Below, piece by piece: positions 24,420 through 36,475 of a DNA stretch of 64,000 nt; position 1 is the stretch's first letter; each line of letters starts with the position of its first letter. Below the pieces are notes generated by a model, which saw nothing but the letters and a program-made list of their open reading frames with translations, was not told the origin of the DNA and did no database searches. This DNA is from Parasponia andersonii (Eukaryota; Streptophyta; Magnoliopsida; Rosales; Cannabaceae): positions 688,970 to 752,969 of the forward strand of contig JXTB01000104.1 of NCBI GenBank assembly GCA_002914805.1, written 5' to 3'. A program made the translations under genes and the position numbers.

Positions 24420-26501
24420 TCTGAAAACCGAGTTCATATTGATAAAGCAAATGAAAATATTGAGGTTAGCAAGGGTAAACAAGATCAAGATATTGAGATA
24501 GAGTCATGTGCTAATTTTATTGATAGTTTGGACTCGGACACCATTGATGTTGTTATTAGAACTGCTTATGCAACTAAGAATACAATAAATGTTTCATGAC
24601 ACTTAGTTTGTAGTTGAGTTCCTTAGAGTATCTTTAAAGGTTACTTCTTGTTTAGTAACTTGTACTTATTATTATTATTAGTACTATTTTTCAGGATGAG
24701 TCCAAGGCAATTGTTCCTTATATTGGATCTAGTTCAAAATGCAAGCTTGTTAAATTTACCTCGGCAATTTTAAAACGAGAACCAAAACCCGAAGCTCAAT
24801 TGAAATCACCATACATTAATGTTTTTGGGTCTTCTAAACCTATTTAAGAGCCAAAGAAAAAATGTGCTATCAAAAGGAAAGTGAAAGGTTTATATCCTTT
24901 CAAGACAGATTTATTGGCCGAAGTTGACTCCAATGTGGATACTAAGTTCAATGGTTGGTTTGAAAAAGGCTTTAAACCAAATAACAAGTAATAAATTTTT
25001 TTTATACCTTTTCCCCCTAATTTTTATCATATTTATTACACTGGTTACTTTTAGTAACCATACTATTTATTTTTCTTATTGTTATTTTTTTGTGTAGGAA
25101 GAAGATGTTTATAGATGATACTAATTTACTCGAGAAACTATTTAATTTTTCCATTGATATGATTAGCCATAAGATTTATTGGTTTCAGTTATTGTATAGT
25201 GATGAATGTCTTAGATTAAGGGTGTCAATCTGTATCGTGTCATTAACAGGTTAACCTACGTGTCATTTATTTAATAAAAATGACGTGCAGATTGATGGGT
25301 CAAAACGTATATAAATATTATAATTGTTAGTTTATTTGATTTTTTTAATTAAGTTTTACTATAGTAAGAGAAACTAGTTCATTATCTTTATGTTTTTATT
25401 TTATCTACAAAAAAATTCATGAAAAAATATTTTTAAAATAATTATTTGATATAATTTATTAAAAAATTACTTAATCGTATCAATTCGAATCAATTTTGTG
25501 TCAAACAAGTTCAACTAATCGTGCAGGTTTTGAGTCATATTATTATGTCATGACCTATATTGCCACCCCTATCTTAGATCTAATGTATGTAGTTTCTATT
25601 TTTTGTATTGTTTTCCTGTTACATCAGAGTTCATTTGTTCTTATCCATTTTTTTTCCTGCTTGTGCCTATTTTCTAGCAGCATATTAATATTTGCTTTTA
25701 CTATATGAGGAAGGAAATCAATTACAGTGGTAAAATCGAGCTAAAGGTGACAACTATTGATTCTTCTTTTGATCAGAACTTAGGAGGCTTATATAATAGA
25801 TTTCAAAAATATGGTGGTGACACTTCAATGATCAATACAGATGAACTTATTGTTGAATATGTTCTAGGTTTTTATATACGTTGTAGCACATCTTGGATGG
25901 ATGTGGACCATGTTTTGGTGCATACTTTCATAAAAGCTAAAAAATACTGGATTTTAGGCCATTTGATGTAAAATCTAGGACAATATTTGTGTATAATTCT
26001 CTTAGGTCCAAGGTCCATGATAAGAAATCTTATCAAACAATGAAACTCTATTCAGTACTAGTGCCATATTTCTCGACATTAGTCAGATTTTTTGAGGGTC
26101 AGAAAGATTGTGATTTGTGTTCTGGAAATTATATAGATAAGCAATCCAGTGATCTTTTTGAAGTTGTTCTGGTTTCTGACCTTCCAAAGCAAACACATTG
26201 GTAATTATCTATCTTTGATTTCTTTTTTTTTCCTTAAGTTTTTGTTTTGTTGCTACTAATTTTATTTTACTGATTATATGCTTTTGTTTTTTTTTTTCAA
26301 TGAATATGGCGTTTTCTGTATTGTTTTTACAATATTTATTATCTGTGGGATGATTCATAAAATTCCTCGTGATTTAAATATTGATCGGTACCAGAACAAG
26401 ATTGTGTTGAACTTTATCATTATGCATTATAGAAGCAATTAGAAGATTATGAGTCTGAATCTGAAGGATTAGGCAGGAGGCTGAAGCAGAAGAAGAATTG
26501 A
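24420..26501 (+). pseudogene. Ulp1-like cysteine protease pseudogene (MULE-borne)
   Basis: Coding blocks with plant Ulp1/DUF1985-type similarity lie at about 24420-24597, 24695-24987 (internal stop at 24845), 25099-25217 plus 25581-25586, 25681-26202 and 26299-26501. Recognisable motifs are the FYYMRK block (25696), the core WMDVDHVLV (25896-25922), a YWIL segment where HWIL carries the catalytic His, the VYNSLRSK block (25989-26015) after a frameshift near 25960, and NEYGVF (26299-26316) where NDCGVF carries the catalytic Cys. Both catalytic residues are thus Tyr. The acceptor before NEYGVF reads CAA instead of CAG. A 355-bp hAT MITE interrupts the third block. Inactive remnant of a desumoylase-like gene. 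Confidence 0.75.
25218..25572. mobile_element. hAT-type MITE nested in the Ulp1-like pseudogene
   Basis: The element starts AAGGGTGTCAAT, and the reverse complement of its right end reads ATAGGGGTGGCAAT, the common plant hAT-MITE terminus. It is flanked by an 8-bp duplication, CTTAGATT (25210-25217) and CTTAGATC (25573-25580). An 8-bp duplication fits hAT. Removing it would join the coding block to a GTATGT donor at 25587. Confidence 0.75.
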
Positions 26502-27157
26502 TGAATTAATGAATAGGCACTACTTTTTTCTTTTTGAATTTAGATATAATTGAAAATATCAATTTCTTCTGACAGTTATAACTTTATGTTTGTATTTCAT
26601 TTTCTTTTATTAACATGGATATTGTATTTGAATATATTTGGCTGTTATAGTGTCCCATTGGTATTTCTAGTTGATTACCAAATTTTGTTCTGCTGCATAT
26701 TTTTATTTGATACTATGTTTATGTATTAAATATTCTGGCAGGTAAATAATAATAAAATTTTATATAGATGGTTACTTGAGGTAACTTGTCTGCTCTTCAA
26801 AGTTATAAAAATAATTCCGTAAGTTTTTTTTTCCTTTTTTAGCTTATAGTAGCTTGTAAGGCCACCTTTCCTTTGTAGTTTACATTTTTTTTAGTTAATA
26901 ATACAATGAATATAATGAATATCATAAATTGAATCTATGAAGAATACCTCAGGTATCATGACTGGTTACTCGTTTAAAAACAGAAAAATAATTGGAGAAA
27001 AATTAATTCTCCTTCATCAGTGTCTATGTTTTTTATTCAAATCATATCTAAATTCCTTGAAATGATACAAATTTTTAAGAAAAAAAGGAATTTAAAAATG
27101 TATGAGATTTAATCATTGTTGCCTAGTCTTTTGGGATTGGTTAATATAAGTAACCAC

Positions 27158-30100
27158 TTAATTTACTCTCTTTGGTACTTTTTCTTGTAAAACTTGAGGA
27201 TTTCTGTATGTCTTTCTGTTATGACTGTATTGCTTGCACCTCCCACACTTGTTTAGGACCTTTTTTTCCCTTCGACTTTATTCTTTTTTGTTTAGGTTTT
27301 CCTGATTTGCATTTTCCTTCTGATGCTTTCTCTATTCTCATCTTGATTTCCTCTGGTATTTCCTATCTAGTTAGACTACTAAGCGGATAGATTACCCCAC
27401 TATATGTAGCAAGCATCGAGTCCTTGAAGTATTATTTTGAGCAATAATTATAGCTATTCAGATGGCAGTGCCTAATTACAACCATTGCATGTGAGCAACG
27501 CATTTCATCTATATCAAAATACTTATAAGTGCATTTCTTGTTTTGCATATTCACTATAAATGATTTGGTCTCATCAAGAACATTGAATATTACTTAGTTT
27601 GCTGGATGCACCTGAAATTTGTATGAAGAAAATATTTTAGAATATTTTCTAAATAAAATTATACTCGCAATACTGTATTAGATTACTAGTATCTAAATAT
27701 GCTTAAAAACTCAAAGTATCTTATTTAGTTACTTTCTATTACTCAGTTTAATAGATAAATGGGCAAGTGGACTCACGGAGTACATGTTTTCATTTTATTT
27801 AAATAATAAAAAAGCTATTTATGCTTAGATGACTAGTAGTAACTAGAATGGTTATACATAGTATCTATCTATAGATTTATGGACACATATAATTTAAGTA
27901 TCCACACAAGATACTAGAAAGCATGAGTTTAATTCAACAAGGATTTGAATATTCAAATACTGATTCAAAATTAAGTTTATATTTTTATAGTTATTTAGTA
28001 ACTCTGAATATCACATTAGGTTAGTAGCCTTTCAACATTCTTTGAAACCCATAGCAGCTCATTTAGATACTTTTGGATCAGTAACTTTAAAACATAAAAA
28101 TGAGATTTTATTGTCTGAAAATATTCTTATTGGGTACTTATTGTCCTATTTTTTAAAAAAATAATAAAAAAATATTTTATATATTTAGGTTGCCAGTAGT
28201 AACCATAAAGGTTACCTAGAGATAAAAATCTTAATTCATCAGTATTTAGATTTTCAAAAAGTAGTTGGGTTACTAGTTTATAGACATACCTTCATTTTTT
28301 TTAAGATGCAACGTAATTTGTCATCAATACTTGATCTGGTTTTGTAGCCAGCTTTGTGATTGTTGCTTGAGCTTAATTTTTATGTTCCTAAAAAAATCTT
28401 TGTATTAAACATCGTAGGCTTTCGACCAAAGTGGCTATTGGTAATCCTCTAGTCGCATTATTTGCAAAGTTCATGGACTCAACTAATTAGAAGTCATTAT
28501 TGAATACCTATTATTGTAGGAAAATACTATTGCCTAACTTTCAAACTCTACTTCAATCAGGTAAGGTCTGATTCAGTTATCAACCTAATCTAATTTGTCT
28601 ATGTAGTACTCAAACACTTAAATAGTGTAGGCAGATGCAACTTTATTGAAAGGTGCTTTGATTAGTCTTGCTTTTCTCTTGAATTTTAGCTTTATGTTGT
28701 TCAGCAGTTGAAATACACATAAGCCATGAGTAGAATCTAGATACACAATTTTGACTGCCTTTGCTATACTATCATGTCAATCGGATATGATAACCAATTT
28801 TTCACGAGCTCCATAAGCCTCTCTTAACTTCATAAAAAACAATATCCATGACGCATTGTTTTCAAAATCAGAAACTCCAAAGCAAGAGGGAATATAGTTT
28901 CATTTGTATCTTTAGTACAAGCAGTCAATAGTCTCCCGCCAAATGAGTTTCTTAGAAAAGTGCATCTACAACAATGACTGGTTTACAGTGTTCTCATCCT
29001 TTTTATTGACACTTCTACAGAAATAAACAGATACTTGAAGTAACCTTCATTAGTTGTCTCTAACTCAGCTAAGGATCCTAGATTCATAGTCTTTAACCAA
29101 AATAGATATATGGGTAGTTCTTGAAAAGACTTTTTTGGATTCTTTTTTACCATTTCAAATGCCTTTTCACGTGATCTCTAAGCCTTTTCATAACTCATAG
29201 ATACACTATAATCATCCATCATGTCCCTCGTTATGACATTTGGTGTATAAATCATTTTTGTACTAAAGGATTTCTTCTTTAGGCAGTCCCCAACTACACT
29301 ACTACTAGCTTCTCGATGGTCTCCCGTCATTATATTCAATGAGCATGTATGAATATTGTAGAACTTTCTCACAATGAGTAGATTAGTAGCCACATTCTTT
29401 GAAGATCAGAAATACCATTTGTAATTTGGATCCAAGCAACCAAGCATAAACTCTTTGCGGCATGAGTGAAGCACTTTACACTGAAAATGCTCTTTAAATG
29501 AATGTAAGCACATAATATATTTTAGCAACTTCTTTTTCTCGTAGACTTGTCCTTCTTCAATGACTTATTTGTGATCACTTTAGATTCTATTTCTTTAATG
29601 TTTTTTTCTTCTTCAACTTTTGAATGCTCGAAAATATAAGCTGAAATTGATTAGTAGTCAATATAGTTTGACAACTCATCATCTTCACCAAAGTTAGTTG
29701 ACTCACATTCCAAAATATTGCTTGTAGTATCTATAACTATTTTATTACCCGGTTTTACAGCCATTAAAGAACCTGAAATTGTATGGTAATCACAACCACT
29801 TACAGTAGCTAATACCATTTTCCTCACATATTTTGCAGCCATTAAAGATCCTAGAATGGTAAGGTATACCCTCCTGCTACTTGTAGTATCTACAACCATT
29901 TCTCCTTCATGTTTTGCGGATATTAAAGATCTCAAAATAATAAGGTAACCATAGCACTACTTGCAGTAGCCATTACTATATCCCCCAAATATTTTACAGC
30001 CATTGAAAAGCTTGGAATTATAAGGTAACTGCTCCCACTACTTATTGTATCCGCTCCCATTTCTCTTTTTTTTTTTTTTTAACAGGATTGATAAGGTAAC

Positions 30101-30583
30101 AACTCCTATTTATCTTCCTCTTTTTGTAGCCATTGAAGAGCCTGGTTTGGAAAGGTATCCACTCCCACTACTTGCAGTATCTACTACAATTTTTCTTCTA
30201 CTTTTTGCAACCATTGAAAATCCCGAATTGATATAGTAACCGCTCTCACTACTTATAGTGTTCACTCTCATTTCTCTTCCTCTTTTTGTAGCCACTGAAG
30301 ATCCCAGATTGATAAGGATAATGGGTAGCTAGTGAGTGATTTATCTTTTTTTTTTTAACTCCAAATAAAATTGAGTAAAATTATCATTATCAGTCTTTAT
30401 TGGAGGAAAACCTTGCGTGAGCTGATACTTAATTATTGCATTATTGACTGATATGTCTAAGTATAACTCCGAAGATATTAACTCTAGTAATTTTGAAAAA
30501 GTGCATCCAATTGGTAGTAGAATTCTAATCGTCTTAAATTCAACATAATTTCTGCTTTCATCCCATATTCCATCATACTGCAC
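27158..30583 (-). pseudogene. MuDR-type MULE transposase pseudogene
   Basis: Read on minus from 30583. It opens with MQYDGIWDESRNYVEF, the usual N-terminal domain of this family (to 30344), followed in the same frame by an 81-bp tandem repeat. Next come the FAR-like DNA-binding part and the MULE block (MIYTPNVITRDM, about 29250). The transposase core then shows IVVDA near 28960 and SD.HDSIAKAV near 28780. HGLCVFQLLNN near 28710 has Gln where the family has His. A SWIM finger follows at about 27560-27440 (CTYKYFDIDEMRCSHA). Last is a knuckle CGRCKQYSHNRKTY, whose final Cys is Tyr. Many stops and frameshifts disrupt it. The order of domains is that of a full-length transposase. Confidence 0.85.
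29670..30330 (-). repeat. 81-bp tandem repeat in MULE transposase N-terminal region
   Basis: About eight imperfect units of 78-81 bp. The AGCCATT-like anchor recurs at 29759, 29837, 29918, 29998, 30128, 30209 and 30290; one unit between 29998 and 30128 is partial and interrupted by a T run. On minus each encodes about 27 residues of the type SGY..PGSSMATKRGR. The flanking blocks 29651-29935, 30110-30295 and 30341-30583 share one reading frame, so the array was coding. Confidence 0.88.
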
Positions 30584-31631
30584 AAAAATTGTTTCAAAAT
30601 CTATTTCTGCATAAAGAAATTAAAAAAGTAAGGTTATTATATTTTTTGTTTCAAGTATCTTATTAGGTTACCAAAATATATATTGACAAGCTACCTAAAA
30701 AAATAATAATAAACTACTGTGATGATGAAAATTTTCTAACAAATATATTAGTTAATACATATAAATTCGATTAAAGTGCATAATACTAGTTAGCTTATGA
30801 GACTACTTAAATTCAAATTAGTGTCAATATTGCGTCAAATTAAATCTATAAGGAATGCTACTCACAAAATTTGATAACTAGTCAATCGAGAGTCTAGGTA
30901 CCTGGAATCAAATTTAAAACAAATGATTCTCTAGGTAACTGGAATAAAATTGGGATTCAATTTAGGTTGAATCTGATCTTGTTTGGTGGTCGATGTAGCT
31001 GGAATCGAATTTGGACTCGATGCCAACTTGATATGGACTCCGTTCTCTAGTTAATTTCAATCAAATATGGACAACTGCGACTTGAATTTGAATTTCTCCT
31101 ACTATCTAAGTAGTCTGAATCGAGATTTGTTGTCATTGGAGATGATAAAGACAGAGTCTCTATCACCTAAACAGTGCATCACAGACTCATTTTCATCGTC
31201 GAGTCTCCTTCCTGGTATAATCCAAGTCTCGAGACCTTCAACACTACATGTTCTATTATTTTGGAATTTGGGCTTTGTTTTTAAAAATACCAGCTTATAA
31301 TAATCCATAATTTTTTTAATAAATTCTGTAACCAGGGATTTTTTAATTGTTAATATAAGGCTAAATCCTCCTACGTACTAGACTCTAGTGATAATGGACA
31401 CGTTTCTTGGACTAGTTTCTTGATGTATTTCTAAACATGAATCATAATTAAACATGATAACCAAAAATAAATTAGTTACTGTACGAGTAGACAAAAGTGG
31501 ACTTTTGCCTACTCATTTTAGAATTAAAAACTCTTTAATACATTCCTTGCTATATTCTGTTTTGCTTGATTAATTACAATTAGATCAATTAAGAAACAGC
31601 ATACTAAGTTTGTTTAGCCACCTAGAATATT

Positions 31632-31669
<38 letters not shown>

Positions 31670-32126
31670 CAAACAATGGAATATATAATATAAAATACAA
31701 ATATATATATATATATAATATCTAGTGAATCCTCGAAACCAATGTTCGCATTTGGATGCTAGAAAACTTACGTGGATCATTGTCAATACAAGGTACTTTT
31801 GTAAACAATTAAGATGTGAGAAATAAATATTAATTCCAGATCGAGGTTTTGGTATTTGTGCAGCTTTGCCAAATTGCTAAACACAGTACTCGTCAAGTTG
31901 GGAGTTGGCTACTTTTGACCCCATCAAAATTTGGGCCATTTATGTTGCTTTCTTTGCTGGAAATGTAAGCGAAGATCTAAAGCCAATTAGACTTTTGTGT
32001 ATGCACACTCGCCGGCATCTTATTAAGTTATTTATTTTTTGAATAATATACTTTAGTCAAAATGACAGCAAGCTCCACCCTATGAGAGCAATATAACTAA
32101 TCAAAGCACCAATACGCAATTAATAG
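30584..32126. other. 5' side of MULE and intergenic sequence
   Basis: It holds two further RGTWACY motifs (30663, 30932) and three short copies of a CTGGAATCRAATTT-like phrase (about 30903, 30940, 31000). A short open frame exists on each strand near 31070-31308, but neither has recognisable motifs. A TA microsatellite lies at 31636-31669. Confidence 0.4.
31636..31669. repeat. (TA)n microsatellite
   Basis: About 17 uninterrupted TA units. Confidence 0.95.
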
Positions 32127-32139
32127 ATAAGCATGACAA

Positions 32140-32786
32140 ATTCTTTTTTTTATTTTCTTCTAATCGGCCGGGGAGTCTCCTTTTATTTTCTTCCAATTCA
32201 CCGGAGACGAAAGTCTTTAGGATCTCTCTCTATGCTAAAATTTTCAATTTTTTTTATTATGAATTTAAATAATTCTTTCATTCGAAAAGATATAATTCTA
32301 TCCAGATTTATTAATAGTAATTTATTTATAGTAGTTTTAGTCTACTCAAATTTTAATACGTGGTAGTTCTAAGTTTATTTATGTTTTTTTTATTATTTTA
32401 GCTTAGATCAAAATCATTAGTGGTTTTTGGTGATCTTACATTTTCGATCATTTTAGTGATCTGGATGATATAATTTTTGACTTAGATCTGGATGATTTGT
32501 GTGATAGTATTTGTTCTCCAATATCATTTAGACTTAAAGCGAAAGATACACGGCTGAAGTATAACATTATATTGAATTCTATTGAAATATATAATAATAA
32601 TAATTTATACGAGTCCCTATATTTTGAGTCGATTTCGTGAGAATCTTAATGGACACAATTACTCGGATGATTTTAATCAATTTATTACGAATGTCTGTGA
32701 TTTGTACCTGAAAGCCTTTACAGATATTGTACTATTATTCTATTATTAATGAAAGTGTTTTTTCTATTAAAAAAAAAAGAAAATAA
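32140..32786 (+). mobile_element. Possible retroposon (LINE 3' end or SINE-like) with A tail
   Basis: A 650-bp segment ending in an A-rich tail (32769-32786). It is flanked by imperfect repeats ATAAGCATGACAA (32127-32139) and ATAAGCACTAACAA (32787-32800). A poly(A) end with variable-length target duplication is the mark of target-primed retroposition. No RT coding is visible, so it would be a 5'-truncated LINE or a non-coding retroposon. Confidence 0.45.
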
Positions 32787-32800
32787 ATAAGCACTAACAA

Positions 32801-33108
32801 GTGTTTGTTATAACAAGTACGTAGCCAATAGAAGGTCAAATACACAATGTGATTGAGTCTAAAACGAAATTCAAACCTGTATCATCAAATTGGAAAAAAT
32901 AGCCGGATTGAAATCTTCTTAAAGTACTAGAGAAAGTATGTACCGACAAAGGAATAGTCTTGGATAACCTCCCACATGATCAAGAGAAACGTGTGGCATG
33001 TTTGACCGTAGCACCTTTATCAAATGATTGAAAAATCTCTCCTTATAATATTGTCATGTTCCCATGTTGATTAGAAAATATAAGGAGATATAATTATAGC
33101 ATGCATTG

Positions 33109-33140
<32 letters not shown>

Positions 33141-34274
33141 ATATATTGCCACAACAATATGCATAATAAATGAAGGCTCGCTCATGGAGTTTAAATTTTC
33201 TGGTGGTGCGGCTCATTATAAAGATCACACACTCATTATAAAGAAAATTGATCAGAAATTAATGGTGTAGAGAAAAATGGTGCAGTGATGATTACATAAC
33301 GAGGTGGTTGAAAGGAGAAAAAAATTTCAAGCAATGGCGCCTGGTAAAAGGAATGTATATATATAGTCAAGAATGGAGGCGCCATATCTTATAAGTTCAT
33401 ACATGAAGAATTATTGTCAAAGCAACCAAGCATGCTCAGCTGTTCCTGCAAAAATCATAATAGTGGACTTTCTTGTCTATAATATGCTTTGCTGAGAGTA
33501 AAGTTCTGTTTGGACTTTGGACAATGTGTCCTTTGTGTAGTACTTGTCGAAATTTTGGTGTATATATGGTCTTGTCTCTATGCTTTGAATCAACCTTTAT
33601 TTGGTCATCACCGCCAAGATTAAGTTGAACAAGCATAATGTAGAATGTATACCAAAACTGCCACATAAGTGTACATGATCACCGCCCATATCGTGTCTTC
33701 TTCGTTTATTTATTTATTTAAATTTAATTGAATTTATTGTCCAATAATTCACTACAGAACGTAACTTACCCTTTAATTATAATGAAGTACTCTCTTGTTT
33801 GCTGTAACTAAATCGATCATCCCAATTCCTGTAAGGTTGATGATGAGGTCTTAATCTAAATTACTTATTCATGGTACATTTAATGAAGTATATATATCTA
33901 CTATTCGGTATGATGAACTATAATTTTGTTCCTAAACCACATTAAAGTTAACTTTTGTTATTTTAGGAAGTTGACAATTCTTTTGTTTGCTGCGTTGTTA
34001 ATATTCTTTTGTCCCGAGATTATATGCTTTCATTGAATACATATATTGTACTAATTTTTTCTTGAGCGCCAATTATATATACACACACTAAGGAGTCCTT
34101 GCTTGGTAACACTTTTTTTTTTCTCCCCCGGTCTTTAGAAGTAAAAATAATGACGCTAATCAACATCATGAGAGATGTACATTCTTAATCCCACTTGTAA
34201 AAACAAATAGAGAAAATAAAAAGGCAAGGGAACATGACATTGATATAAATACAAAAATGATAAAAGAAGCTTCC
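32801..34274. other. Intergenic, no gene seen
   Basis: AT-rich; contains a TA microsatellite at 33109-33136. No coding or structured feature was recognised. Confidence 0.5.
33109..33136. repeat. (TA)n microsatellite
   Basis: Uninterrupted AT dinucleotides. Confidence 0.95.
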
Positions 34275-34612
34275 ATTACAAAAATTTTCACTATTAGTTA
34301 TAATAAAATTTGTCATTAAAAGCGAAAAATTTGTGACTAAAAGTATATCATTATTATTATGATATGACTAAAAAGTCCGTAGCTAGAAAGTTTTACTTAC
34401 AAAAAAATATAATTTATTGTAACTGAATATATTTTAGTCACAACTATTCTCGTTACTATATTACTATATGAGAGTATATTAATGACAATTTATGACTAAA
34501 TCTTATTTTTAGTCACAAGAAATTTTAATTTGATTAAATGTCAAGTTTAGTAATAAAAAATTTTGTTATGACTAAAAATTTTATCACTAAATTGCTAATT
34601 TTCTTTTTAGTA
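34275..34612. mobile_element. Candidate MITE rich in TAGTCAC-type motifs
   Basis: The left end (TTACAAAAATTTTCACTATT) and the reverse complement of the right end (ATACTAAAAAGAAAATTAGC) align imperfectly. The similarity continues through TTAGT.ATAA.AAATTT. Interior copies of GTGACTAAA/TTTAGTCAC resemble CACTA- or Harbinger-type MITEs. The target duplication is unclear. Confidence 0.4.
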
Positions 34613-35229
34613 TTCGAGAATAAATGAAAATGATATAATTGGTAAGAAGTGGCTTTATTCTTAAAGATCATTTGTCAGGAATAATTCCTAATTTGTGTAT
34701 ATTTGGAATAAAGGTATTTCTATATTGAACTGCTTAGAGAAGGTATCTAGTGCCTTTAAAAAAAAATTGGAAAAAAAAAAGAAGGAAAACATCTACTTGA
34801 ATCTACAGGACTTCTTTCTTCGCTAAACAAATATTGACCGAACAAACAGTCAGGAATGCCCAAAAGAAAAGAAGAGGTTAAAAGAAAAATGATGATCAAA
34901 AGATTTATTCTTTACCATATTTGTCATCTAAAGGATCAAATCCTCAACAATTACGGTTCCACAAATCCACCGAACCGTACAACAGTAAAAGTTTAAAAAA
35001 AAAAAAATGATTCCAATGCCTATTCTTTTAATATCTCAAGACGTTTATACGGGGAAAAAAAAAAGAGTAAACTACGAGTTTTCTCTCCCAGCATTTTTAA
35101 CCTAGCTAGCTTATTTCAAGAGGCATTATCATCACTTATAGTCCAATTTAAATGCGGAGGGTTAAATATATCTTTATTTATATATATATATATATACACA
35201 AAAGTATAAGATTTAAATTCTAAAGTTTA

Positions 35230-36475
35230 GATCTAAAAAATAGTACTCTGAGATTAAAAATTTTTTAATATTCTGAATTGACTTTTTGAATAATTTGAAC
35301 TGATAAAAAATAATAATATCTTCAAAACTAAAGAGAATAATAACGATTAATTTAGTTTTCTTGGAAAATATTATTATTTTTTTATTAATAAAATTGGTCA
35401 AAAAGATAATTTAAAATATTAATTTTCAGAAATTTTTAATTTCAAAATATTATTTTACAGAATCTAAATTTCATAATTTAAATTACAGAACACTCATAAT
35501 TTAAATTACAGAACACTCAAGTTTGAGAGAGTATGTTTTTTTCGTAGTTCATAGTAGGTATGATCTAATAAATATTTCATTTTTAAAAAGGCCTCCTTTT
35601 AGTGAAATTTTAGAAACCTGAAGTCTTCTACTAAATATGACATTCTCCGCTAGAAAATCTATCTAATATCTCATGTCATCCGTACCTGACGCCGATGAGG
35701 GAGGCTTATTGCATAATAAATATGATTTTTTTTTTCCTACTAAAACATAACCCTATTCTCATTTCCATCCATGGTTGTTTCCAAAAAGGGTCCGATCATT
35801 GTCGAAGAACGTATAAGAAGCATGCATGTTCGAACGTATGCGTAAGTTCTCTTTTTTAATTTATGATCATAAATCTAAATTTATAATATAAAGAACACAA
35901 AATCCTATAAAGAATACATAGACAATTTCATGAGAAATGCCTTTTCTACTCTTCAAATCTCACTCTACCATCCGCGTTTTTTTTTTAAAGCACATTGCCA
36001 TCTAAGTTAACTCTTCTAATTGATATGCATAATCTTCCGCAAAAATAAATCTTTAATATTATATATAAATATTTTAGATCTGGACCTTCAAAGTTTTCGA
36101 TTACCGAGACAAGTTTACACAAGACAAATATAGAAAGAGTGATACAAAAGAATCAATTGGAAAAAATATGATCATAAATCTAAATATTAGGGTAAATTAT
36201 AAAAAATACTCTAAAATTTAAGTATTATATAATTTAATCCTTAGGTTTAAACTTCACGAAATAATATTCTGACATTAAAATTTTTTAAATATCAATATCT
36301 TACTCTTTTTGACCAATTTTAATAATAAAAAAAACAATAATATTTTTCATAAAAATTGGATCAATTATTATTATTCTTCCTAATTTTAATGATAATATTA
36401 TTTTTTATCAATTAAATTTATTTAAAAAATCAATTTAATTCGATATATTAATTTTTAAAAATTCTTTAAAAAAAA
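35230..36475. repeat. Inverted repeat pair, arms of about 260 bp
   Basis: The left arm (about 35230-35520) is the diverged reverse complement of the right arm (about 36195-36475). For example, AATTGGTCAAAAAG near 35390 faces CTTTTTGACCAATT near 36310. The arms enclose about 680 bp of unrelated sequence. The left arm holds an exact 23-bp tandem duplication (35472-35494 and 35495-35517). It could be a fold-back element or two independent copies of one AT-rich repeat. Confidence 0.65.

Larger units (their letters stand above)
23987..30938. promoter_or_regulatory. Dispersed RGTWACY motif family with 17-bp dyads
   Basis: By eye I count about 27 exact RGTWACY heptamers here, on either strand. They lie mostly in non-coding parts. 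Four are paired as 7-3-7 dyads: AGTTACCATAAGTAACT at 23987-24003 and 24271-24287, GGTTACTTTTAGTAACC at 25043-25059, and GGTTACTTGAGGTAACT at 26770-26786. A fifth pair (28198-28216) has the heptamers in the opposite order with a 5-nt spacer. Recurrence with fixed spacing suggests protein-binding sites; their function is not known from the sequence. Confidence 0.5.
23900..30960. mobile_element. Decayed MULE carrying transposase and Ulp1-like gene (Kaonashi-like)
   Basis: Two degenerate genes converge: a Ulp1-like protease on plus (24420-26501) and a MuDR-type transposase on minus (30583 down to 27158). This pairing is known from plant MULEs that carry ULP-like (Kaonashi) genes. The whole interval is also marked by dispersed copies of RGTWACY. 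The ends are approximate: I found neither terminal inverted repeats nor a 9-bp duplication. Confidence 0.65.

Noticed and set aside
29670..30330. Regular repeats that might suggest a CRISPR array
   Set aside because: Units are contiguous, imperfect and protein-coding within a transposase; this is plant nuclear DNA with no spacers or cas genes.
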